From: a virus
IMG/VR virus record: IMGVR_UViG_3300009494_000007
Coordinates: 1-43,617 of that record
Length of the DNA: 43,617 bases
Direction: 5' to 3' (one strand)
In this document: positions 37,598 to 43,617 of the stretch, piece by piece
Position numbering within the stretch: position 1 is the first letter of the stretch
How the letters are laid out: every line of letters begins with the position of its first letter
Translations under genes and position numbers: made by a program
The notes under the pieces: generated by a model
What the model saw: the letters and a program-made list of their open reading frames with translations, nothing else
What the model was told of the DNA's origin: nothing
The model's database searches: none

Positions 37598-39087
37598 GCG
37601 CGCGCGTCTTCGTCATCGATGTGTATGACGGCACCCCCGCCCTACAGGGGGAGGGGCCACTTCCTGACATCCTGAGCGTGACGGTCACCGAGGAGCTAGA
37701 CCGCGCTGGGCAAATTACCGCCGTCATCCCGGCGACTGACGCGCGGGCCCAGGCGCTTCTGGCTAACGATTACGAGCTGCGCGTCAGAACGCCTAACGGG
37801 CAGGTGGCCTCTGGGCTCATTCAGACGTTTACGAAGTCTACCCAGAACGGCGTGCCGGTTTACGTCGTGTCTGGCACCGACCGACTGGGAGAGTTGAACC
37901 ACCTCACGACCGGGTATAACCGCCGCTATAACAACCAGGCAACTGAGGCCGTTATCATCGGCGCGACCGGCACCGCTTATTCGTTGCTGGCTGACACTGG
38001 GTGGAGCGCGGGCGGCATTTCAATCGAGGCCGATTATACGCCCTGGACAATCGCCCTTGATGGAACAACGCGCCTGGCGGCCCTGATTCAGTTGGCTACC
38101 GAGATAGGCCATCATTTCCGGGAAGGTTCCACGGCTCGCTCGCTCGATTTTGGGGTCTTCGGAGCCGACAGCGGCTATCGGTTGCTGAATATGCACCGGG
38201 CAACGGTGGCGGCTGAATCCACGGACGATGTGGCTTTTGTGGGCGATATACAGGTAGATACGATTTCCGCCGACATCGAAAACCGGCTCTTCCCATTGGG
38301 CGCGAATCGGTTTGATATGCGCGATGCGCCCACAACAATCACCGACATTCTCGCGCGAGAGGCTCGGGGCCTATCGGGGTTCGCCACCACCAACGACGCT
38401 CAGGCGGCGGCGGGGCAGGCGGTCATCCCAGTTACGGCAACCACGGATGGCACGCGCTCAATGCGGGTCGGTGAAGAGGTGTGGGTCGGGGACGCTACCG
38501 ACTGGACGGCGTCCCACGAATGCGGCGTTATTCTGAGCATTTCCGCCGGCGTATCCATCACGTTGACCGACGACCTGGTAAACACGTATGCCATCGGGGC
38601 GAGCGTGCTACAGCGTCCGCAGTTTTACATAGAGAATGCCGCGAGTCAGGCTGCCCACGGAGTGCGCGAGGGCTGCCCTCAATTCCCGTGGATCGGGTTC
38701 CAAAGTACGGCGGTGGATTCTGACATTCAAGCCGCCTTTGCAAACACGCTGTACGAGGCGGCAAAGGCGCGGCTGGCGCGGTATAAAGACACCTATGCGG
38801 CGTATGCCGTCCCGTATGCGGCGGGCATTCCACACGATCTACGAGTGGGGCAAAAAATCCGCCTGACATATCACGGCGCAATGGGGAGTTCAAGTGGCGC
38901 CTACTATCTCAACGTAGATGCCGATCTGTACGTAATGAGCATCTCACGCGCGTGGGTGGCGTCGGGGATTGGGCACGCCGACGGGCTGACTTCACTGACG
39001 CTCGCCAGCGTTGACCGACCAACGCCGATTAACGCCAGCTTGGTGTTGTACAACCTCGATACATCCCGCTGGGTGGGGCTGACATAG
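37594..39087 (+). CDS. Tail tip/baseplate hub-like protein
   Basis: 497 aa. Opens MSARVFVIDVYDGTPALQG, with VTVTEELDRAGQITAVIP and YELRVRTPNGQVASGLIQT, the pattern of phage tail-associated hub proteins (gp27/Gp37-like). Later come TRLAALIQLATEIGHHFREG, a strand-rich domain (VGEEVWVGDATDWTASHECG) and a C-terminal ISRAWVASGIGHADGLTSLT. It would link the tail tube to the receptor-binding protein. No peptidase motif was seen. Confidence 0.7.
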   Translation: MSARVFVIDVYDGTPALQGEGPLPDILSVTVTEELDRAGQITAVIPATDARAQALLANDYELRVRTPNGQVASGLIQTFTKSTQNGVPVYVVSGTDRLGELNHLTTGYNRRYNNQATEAVIIGATGTAYSLLADTGWSAGGISIEADYTPWTIALDGTTRLAALIQLATEIGHHFREGSTARSLDFGVFGADSGYRLLNMHRATVAAESTDDVAFVGDIQVDTISADIENRLFPLGANRFDMRDAPTTITDILAREARGLSGFATTNDAQAAAGQAVIPVTATTDGTRSMRVGEEVWVGDATDWTASHECGVILSISAGVSITLTDDLVNTYAIGASVLQRPQFYIENAASQAAHGVREGCPQFPWIGFQSTAVDSDIQAAFANTLYEAAKARLARYKDTYAAYAVPYAAGIPHDLRVGQKIRLTYHGAMGSSSGAYYLNVDADLYVMSISRAWVASGIGHADGLTSLTLASVDRPTPINASLVLYNLDTSRWVGLT

Positions 39088-40835
39088 TGGCAACCAGAAC
39101 CACAGTTCCCGTCCCCGCCACCGCTGTCATCACCGGCGGCGGCGTGGCCTACTTCATTGACGGGAAACCGATCAATTCGGCGCTAACAGAGATCAACATT
39201 GAGGATTTAAGCGGCTACACCCAGGGGTACATTATTCGAGGCGGCGTGGTAGATTGGGAGGCATACGCTGCTAACGATGACGGGGAAATCTTGATCGGCG
39301 ATGGGAGCGACATCAACAGCGTGGCGGTTTCGGGCGACGTGACGCTCGTCAACACCGGGGCCGTGACGGTGAACCAGGTTGACGACGGGACAGGGGATAA
39401 GTTTACGATTGCGCTGGATGCCAATCGTTCGCTTTCATTGTCTGGCGGGTCTCCGACCATCACCGGCGGGGGAACGTTGGCCCTCGGCGGCTTTACGCTC
39501 ACAGTTGAGGCGGCCGGTCGTATTAACCAGGACGTAACGACTGACGGCGGCCCCACATTTGCTAACGTGTATCTCGCTGACGGCGCATTCGTTGGTGTAT
39601 CTGGCGGGGCGGGTTGGACGTTTGATGACGCTGGCGGAGACGTCACCACAAGTGCAAAAGTTGGCATCGGAAAAATCGTGCCTGGCTATGCGCTGGACAT
39701 TGGAGGCTCGGCGACAATCGGCATACGATACGACTCGTCGGCTCACGCATACATCAGGGCTGATGCCGCGGCCGGATTTCAGGCTGCCTTCAGCCTGGCC
39801 GAAAACAATACACAGCGAGGTATTTTTGTTTACGATACCGGCGCGAATTTGATGTCCATCGGTACGTCAGAAACCGGCGCGCAAATACAAATTATGGCTG
39901 GCTTTTGGTCGGAGGCCATTCGCATAAACGGCAGTGGCGATGTGGGCATCGGCGAAGTGTTGCCCGACCGGCGCCTGCACGCCACAGAATCAGATGCGGT
40001 CACGGCGGCGATAACATACGTCCAACGCATCACCCACGAAACCAGCGGTACGGCAGCAGCCGGGTTCGGAGCAGGCATTGAGGCCGAGCTCGAAAGCACA
40101 ACCACAAACCGGCTGGCAGGCGCGCTTTCTTGGGAGTGGGGCGTAGCAACCGACGCTATCCGTGCCAGCGAGGGCGCACTGAGCGCGTATTACATCGGCG
40201 CGGAAGAGACACCCGTCGAGTGGTGGGCTGACACTGATGGGGGGCACGCCGGTTTTGGCGACCGCGCTGGCGGTCACTATACCGAGGTGAAACCGGACGG
40301 CGAGATTGTGCGACACGGCGACGCTCGCACCGAAAATGATGTGTGGGTTTCGGCCGCTGGCATTAAGGCGCCAGGATCAAAGCCGGCGACTTTTGTTGAA
40401 CTTGGACTCGACGGCGCTTGGAGTTATTCTGACGAGGGGATCGCGGCTAATCAGCAGCAAACGAGCGCGCAGTTGCGTGTGGCCCGGCGAATGGATCGCA
40501 CGGTGGCCCCAACGTTTTGTGTGGGATGGTCGGCTGACGGAATTAGCCCCGGAGATGTCAAATGGCAACTGGAGCTACTTTGGCGCAGCGAAAACGAGGA
40601 TATGACCGCCGCCGCCGAACAAACACTGACGGTGGTGGATACCGCATCCGCCACGTCAAACGGCCTCAACATAGCCACAATCACGGGGATCAACGCGCCT
40701 AGCACAACTGACGCCTGTCTGACCGTGCGCCTAACGCGGCTATCGGCTGATGCCGCCGACACGATTTCCGACAGCGCCGAACTTATTGGCGTAATGTTGT
40801 CTTTCACTGCCGATAAACTCGGCACACCGTTATAG
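39087..40835 (+). CDS. Tail fibre / receptor-binding candidate
   Basis: 582 aa. The N-terminal attachment region (YFIDGKPINSALTEINIEDL) leads to beta-repeat segments (LSLSGGSPTITGGGTLALGG, VGIGKIVPGYALDIGGSATI, INGSGDVGIGEVLPDRRLHA), resembling tail-fibre shafts. The C-terminal ~120 residues form a distinct beta domain (VELGLDGAWSYSDEGIAANQ, WQLELLWRSENEDMTAAAEQ) likely to face the receptor. GTG 39087 shares a base with the previous stop. It is the last large structural gene. Confidence 0.7.
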   Translation: MATRTTVPVPATAVITGGGVAYFIDGKPINSALTEINIEDLSGYTQGYIIRGGVVDWEAYAANDDGEILIGDGSDINSVAVSGDVTLVNTGAVTVNQVDDGTGDKFTIALDANRSLSLSGGSPTITGGGTLALGGFTLTVEAAGRINQDVTTDGGPTFANVYLADGAFVGVSGGAGWTFDDAGGDVTTSAKVGIGKIVPGYALDIGGSATIGIRYDSSAHAYIRADAAAGFQAAFSLAENNTQRGIFVYDTGANLMSIGTSETGAQIQIMAGFWSEAIRINGSGDVGIGEVLPDRRLHATESDAVTAAITYVQRITHETSGTAAAGFGAGIEAELESTTTNRLAGALSWEWGVATDAIRASEGALSAYYIGAEETPVEWWADTDGGHAGFGDRAGGHYTEVKPDGEIVRHGDARTENDVWVSAAGIKAPGSKPATFVELGLDGAWSYSDEGIAANQQQTSAQLRVARRMDRTVAPTFCVGWSADGISPGDVKWQLELLWRSENEDMTAAAEQTLTVVDTASATSNGLNIATITGINAPSTTDACLTVRLTRLSADAADTISDSAELIGVMLSFTADKLGTPL

Positions 40836-40845
40836 GGGAGGGGTT

Positions 40846-41130
40846 ATGAGTGGGACTTTCGGAACGCGCAGTGATTTTATCACCAACGTTCGCCAGGCAG
40901 CAACAAAGCAGCTAGAGCTGGCAGCCGAGTTTGCGGCGCTGCGTGCTCAGTGGGATCGGGGGATGAACAACGCGCTGATTGATGCCGCAGGGGAGGGGCA
41001 GGGCGACTTCGAGGGGGCCAACGAGGGGTTACACAGAGCCGACATCACGGCGGTAATGACCACAGAGGCAAACTTGGTCACGTGGCTGCTGGCCGGGAAC
41101 GGGACGAACCTGGAGAAGGTTCGCTCGTAG
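40846..41130 (+). CDS. Small late protein following the tail fibre
   Basis: 94 aa. Helical: FITNVRQAATKQLELAAEFA, ALRAQWDRGMNNALIDAAGE, and ITAVMTTEANLVTWLLAGNG. GGGGAGGGG precedes ATG 40846. It may be a fibre chaperone or virion accessory protein; not recognised. It is the last rightward gene before the terminator. Confidence 0.65.
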   Translation: MSGTFGTRSDFITNVRQAATKQLELAAEFAALRAQWDRGMNNALIDAAGEGQGDFEGANEGLHRADITAVMTTEANLVTWLLAGNGTNLEKVRS

Positions 41131-41164
41131 GTTACCGAGCGGCAACGCGGTAACACAAGAGAAG

Positions 41165-41188
41165 CCCCCGGCCGTTGCGCGCCGGGGG
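41165..41188. terminator. Terminator hairpin between convergent gene blocks
   Basis: CCCCCGGC (41165-41172) pairs perfectly with GCCGGGGG (41181-41188); TTACTTG follows on the plus strand. It lies between the rightward late genes and the leftward genes, so it may serve both strands. The following 180 bp to 41368 hold only an Arg-rich frame on the minus strand that I do not call. Confidence 0.75.
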
Positions 41189-41368
41189 TTACTTGCTCTC
41201 TCTGGCAAACCTATCGACAATTTCGGTTATCTCGCCATCGTCCGGTGCAGCTGCGCCGAGGGCGAGGAACGCTACCGCAAGATGCGAGTCTTGTCAGGCG
41301 GAAACTCGGCGAACGCACCCGGGCTCCAGCACGCGACGACCTGCGGAGCGATGTAAATTCCGCACTCA

Positions 41369-41989
41369 TCATTTCGCCTTTCGCCAGGCGGCATCTAGCT
41401 CAATTGCGTCGGCTTCGTTTCCAACAAAGGCGCGCTTGGCCAGCGCGCGCCGTGCGATTCGCTCAATCGTGGCTGGATTCGCGTCATTTGCAACTTCATC
41501 CAGAATAGCGATCAACGCATTCAACAATACGAACTCCGCTCGCTCGTCTTCCGCCGTCTCTCCGCTATGTGCCACCCACTCGCGCGCGGCGACGACGGAG
41601 ATGAGGGAGTTCGCGGGGGCGACATCAGCCCTGGGGAGGTCAACATCGATGTTGACCTCCAGGCAGTTACCGAGTGCAGACCAATAGCCCGTGTCAAAAA
41701 CCGGCTTGTTGGTATCTCCGTACACCCACCAGCCCCCCCATTCTCGCGTCACATCGCGCGCCAACCACGTCGGAGGCCACCCGTACCTCACCTCGATCGC
41801 ATTCGCAATCCTGACCACCTCTGCGGCTGGGATTGCGTGAGGCCACGGGATAGGCTCAACGGCCCCCCGGAGCTCGGTCGCCATTTCCGCGTTCTCGGTT
41901 TTTAGCGCCTCGCACTTTTCCTTCAATTTGCGCGCGCGCCAACGCCAATAGTCTCGCCTCCCTCTGATTGCATCCAGCTTCTTCCCCAC
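41369..41989 (-). CDS. Coiled-coil protein with shared WWMYED domain, paralog C
   Basis: 206 aa. Begins MGKKLDAIRGRRDYWRWRAR, then coiled coil (KEKCEALKTENAEMATEL), PWPHAIPAAEVVRIANAIEV, TWLARDVTREWGGWWVYGDT and LISVVAAREWVAHSGETAED, with a helical tail. Its shared tract with paralog A is nearly identical in DNA around the coiled coil and around WVAHSGETAEDE. GTG 41989 follows GGAGGTGTAAC, which encodes the end of the upstream gene and its stop. Function unknown. Confidence 0.7.
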   Translation of the reverse strand: MGKKLDAIRGRRDYWRWRARKLKEKCEALKTENAEMATELRGAVEPIPWPHAIPAAEVVRIANAIEVRYGWPPTWLARDVTREWGGWWVYGDTNKPVFDTGYWSALGNCLEVNIDVDLPRADVAPANSLISVVAAREWVAHSGETAEDERAEFVLLNALIAILDEVANDANPATIERIARRALAKRAFVGNEADAIELDAAWRKAK

Positions 41990-41990
41990 G

Positions 41991-42536
41991 TTACACCTCC
42001 TCGGTGTCAGTAGATTTTACCAAATTTTTGCCACCAAAAAGTATCTCTCTCAATAGCGTTGGGTGATAATTCGTATACTCCAGAGCCAAGAGCTGGTGTT
42101 TATCGGTCAGCAATTGGCGAAATTTTGTTTCATATCGACTGATGGGCGCGTTATGAAAATGCCCGTGGATGTTAATGTCAAATTGCCCGGAACTTTTCAC
42201 GGGATGGTGACTTAGCAACGCGCGTGTTTCGCCCACCCTTACGGTCACCGACTCGCCCACGAACTCCCACCCGTGCTCCAGGTACCATTCGCGTAGTCGG
42301 TGGTCGTGATTCCCACGAATCAGCCACCGATGAGCGCCCAGGGTGGATAGCGCAATTTGCTGGCTCCAATGCGCGTCCTCTTTGGTGCAAATGTCTCCCA
42401 GGTGAATGAGTACATCGCCGCTCTGAACAGCCCCGAGATTGTCGAGAATGCGTCGCCCAAAATCGATTGGTCGTCCGCAATATTTGATGACTCTATCATC
42501 TCCAAAATGCGTATCAGTTGTCAGCCAATATTTCAT
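41991..42536 (-). CDS. Calcineurin-like phosphoesterase (phage type)
   Basis: 181 aa. Motifs in order: TDTHFGD (7-13), LIHLGDI (43-49), LIRGNHDHR (~72-80), LLSHHPV (~107-113) and NIHGHFHN (~122-129), the full two-metal phosphoesterase set. Distinct from the enzyme at 16754-17572. Ends NLVKSTDTEEV; the codons for TEEV include the GAGGAGG that serves the next gene. The ATG at 42536 overlaps the small upstream gene's stop. Confidence 0.88.
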   Translation of the reverse strand: MKYWLTTDTHFGDDRVIKYCGRPIDFGRRILDNLGAVQSGDVLIHLGDICTKEDAHWSQQIALSTLGAHRWLIRGNHDHRLREWYLEHGWEFVGESVTVRVGETRALLSHHPVKSSGQFDINIHGHFHNAPISRYETKFRQLLTDKHQLLALEYTNYHPTLLREILFGGKNLVKSTDTEEV

Positions 42537-42682
42537 CCCTTATTCTCCAATTTTGTGGTGTTTTTTTGATACCCTCCCGTTTCCCAGCATACCAGGATGG
42601 CCACGATAAACAGCAGGGGGATTGCCGCACCGGGTTCCAAAATCAACGTGATGATGCACATAATAATCAGCAACGCTCGCAT
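42533..42682 (-). CDS. 49-aa membrane peptide
   Basis: Begins MRALLIIMCIITLILEPGAA and continues IPLLFIVAILVCWETGGY, giving two hydrophobic segments around a Pro-Gly turn, with a polar KNTTKLENKG tail. GAGGAGG is well spaced before ATG 42682 and the stop overlaps the phosphoesterase start (ATGA). It could be a holin-like or exclusion peptide, but nothing confirms this. Confidence 0.65.
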   Translation of the reverse strand: MRALLIIMCIITLILEPGAAIPLLFIVAILVCWETGGYQKNTTKLENKG

Positions 42683-42683
42683 T

Positions 42684-43617
42684 TTACACCTCCTCGGTGT
42701 TAGCAAACTCAGATCGCCGCTTTTGCAGCAGCGTCACAAAACTCGCCGTACAAATCTTCCGACCCATTGCCCCGGCGCGCTCGAAATACGCCCCAGGGAA
42801 CTGCGCCAAAAACTCCACCACCTGTGCCCGCGTGAACAACGGGCCGAGGGCACGCTTTACGGCGTGGGCGCTCATCGATGCGCCCGCTGTCACCGCGTAA
42901 TCGATGAAACCGAGCCATTGTGCATCTGTCCAATCTGGCGTTCGGACGTATCCGCCATCATCATCACGGATGAACACGGCACGTCCTGCCGGCCGCTGCG
43001 GGGATGATGCGGGTTGATCTTGGCCGAGGGGCCCCTCCTGAAAACCCTCGGTTTGTATCCATTCGCGCCCGTCTGAGAACGGATCAAGCGCGGCATCCTG
43101 AATGTACTCTGCCGGCTTCATCTCGCCGTCACTCAAACCGGGTCGTGAGATTTCGCGCACCCCGCGCCACCACAGATAGCGCGCGGGCAGCGCCCACACG
43201 GCAGGCAGCCCGACGGCAACCAGCCAGCGCAGTGACGCCCAGCCTCCGCCGATGGGCCGTCCCATCAATGCGCCATCTGCCCGATACCAGCAGATTGATG
43301 GCTCCCCCATACAGCCCCATCGAACGTTGGGCCACGCGCCCATATACCAAAACAGCGACAAAACGCCACCCAGCATCGCAACGGCCAGAGCGGGCACGCG
43401 AATGCGCGGCGACGCCAGGCGCACGACGGTCAACACGCCACCTGTAACAGCCAGCCATTGACCAACGCGCGGCCCCAGCAGCAGCGCAGACAGCCACGCA
43501 ACGACCAACGTGATGACGCCCACGCCCACCAGCGTCCAAAGCCACGCCGCCGGGAGCTGTAAATCGGATTCCTTCGTCTCCCGGTGGTAGCCTGCTAACC
43601 CGCCCAGCCCCCTCAGC
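42684..43617 (-). CDS. Membrane protein with cytoplasmic domain (partial, N-terminus beyond window)
   Basis: The frame is open to the right edge, so the start lies outside; GTG 43529 is only an internal possibility. The visible N-terminal part has hydrophobic segments (AAWLWTLVGVGVITLVVAWL, GQWLAVTGGVLTVVRLA, ALAVAMLGGVLSLFWYMGAW, RWLVAVGLPAVWALPARYLW), then a charged linker (EISRPGLSDGEMKPAEYIQD) and a soluble C-terminal domain (WTDAQWLGFIDYAVTAGA, LFTRAQVVEFLAQFPG). Ends FANTEEV*, overlapping the ribosome-binding site for the next gene. Function not recognised. Confidence 0.7.
   Translation of the reverse strand, partial: LRGLGGLAGYHRETKESDLQLPAAWLWTLVGVGVITLVVAWLSALLLGPRVGQWLAVTGGVLTVVRLASPRIRVPALAVAMLGGVLSLFWYMGAWPNVRWGCMGEPSICWYRADGALMGRPIGGGWASLRWLVAVGLPAVWALPARYLWWRGVREISRPGLSDGEMKPAEYIQDAALDPFSDGREWIQTEGFQEGPLGQDQPASSPQRPAGRAVFIRDDDGGYVRTPDWTDAQWLGFIDYAVTAGASMSAHAVKRALGPLFTRAQVVEFLAQFPGAYFERAGAMGRKICTASFVTLLQKRRSEFANTEEV

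Noticed and set aside
41191-41368. A 53-codon Arg-rich frame on the minus strand after paralog C
   Set aside because: Composition looks random, with no ribosome-binding site apart from overlap with the upstream gene. Another frame here has protein-like residues (IYIAPQVVACWSPGAFAEF) but no usable start. It may be a remnant.
1-43617. tRNA genes, CRISPR arrays, insertion sequences, integrase, reverse transcriptase
   Set aside because: I looked for T-arm-like sequences, spaced direct repeats, transposase motifs and recombinase or RT catalytic motifs and found none. The only regular repeats are the coding 129-bp units, the 15-bp iterons and the leader copies.
43529-43617. GTG 43529 as the true start of the rightmost membrane protein
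   Set aside because: The frame stays open to the window edge with sensible sequence (hydrophobic segment begins before the GTG), so the gene is better treated as truncated by the window.

Overview
This window is almost certainly most of the genome of a tailed dsDNA phage with a siphovirus-type tail. It carries a recognisable large terminase, portal, MuF-like protein, protease-scaffold-capsid protein, tail tube, frameshifted tail chaperones, tape measure, distal tail and tail-tip proteins, together with DnaB, a replication initiator and a RecT-like annealing protein. Genes are tightly packed with ATGA/GTGA overlaps, GTG and TTG starts are common, and base composition is GC-rich. No integrase, tRNA or host gene was seen, so nothing indicates lysogeny. 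The host cannot be read with confidence. The repeat-rich surface proteins resemble ones often seen in uncultivated Chloroflexota-like genomes, but that is only an impression.

Layout. (1) 1-8812, minus strand: an early or accessory arm of small genes. It contains three XRE-type regulators, five related small proteins of unknown function, a YubB/Api92-like protein, membrane proteins, a possible Gp157-like protein and a RecT-like protein. The arm is full of recent duplications: two copies of a promoter block, three copies of a ~136-bp leader, and mosaic regulator genes. (2) 8813-8953: a divergent control region with promoters on both strands and one dyad operator overlapping both -35 regions. 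(3) 8954-13980, plus: a pentapeptide-repeat protein, a consensus promoter feeding a structured RNA leader, a replication initiator with iterons and an AT-rich tract inside its gene (probable origin), DnaB and a nuclease-like protein. (4) 14015-15890: lysis genes (holin-like, M23 peptidase, membrane/coiled-coil protein). (5) 15883-20097: a DNA-modification-like cassette. It has a cytosine-C5 methyltransferase gene whose whole length is also read in a second frame encoding another recognisable phage family, then a phosphoesterase, a stand-alone glycyl-radical-type domain, a ParB-like protein and an ABC-ATPase/GNAT fusion. (6) 20181-31378: packaging, portal, capsid and connector genes. (7) 31375-41130: tail genes, with a glycosyltransferase inserted before the tail tube gene. 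(8) 41191-43617, minus: a second early-type arm converging on a terminator at 41165-41188.

How it fits together. The divergent centre at 8813-8953 probably launches both early arms. A shared 20-22 bp dyad (TATAGTAC-N4-GTACTATA) recurs at that centre and beside both duplicated minus-strand promoters, and as a half-site behind dnaB, so one repressor may co-ordinate them. The two minus-strand arms could be one arm of a circular or permuted genome. However, the two window ends do not join in frame, so some sequence is missing between them.

Most interesting points: the fully overlapping methyltransferase reading frames, the ParB plus ABC-GNAT cassette, the RNA leader at 10108-10285, the origin-like iterons inside the initiator gene, and the duplicated regulator/leader modules. 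All identifications are by eye from protein motifs; no database search was run.
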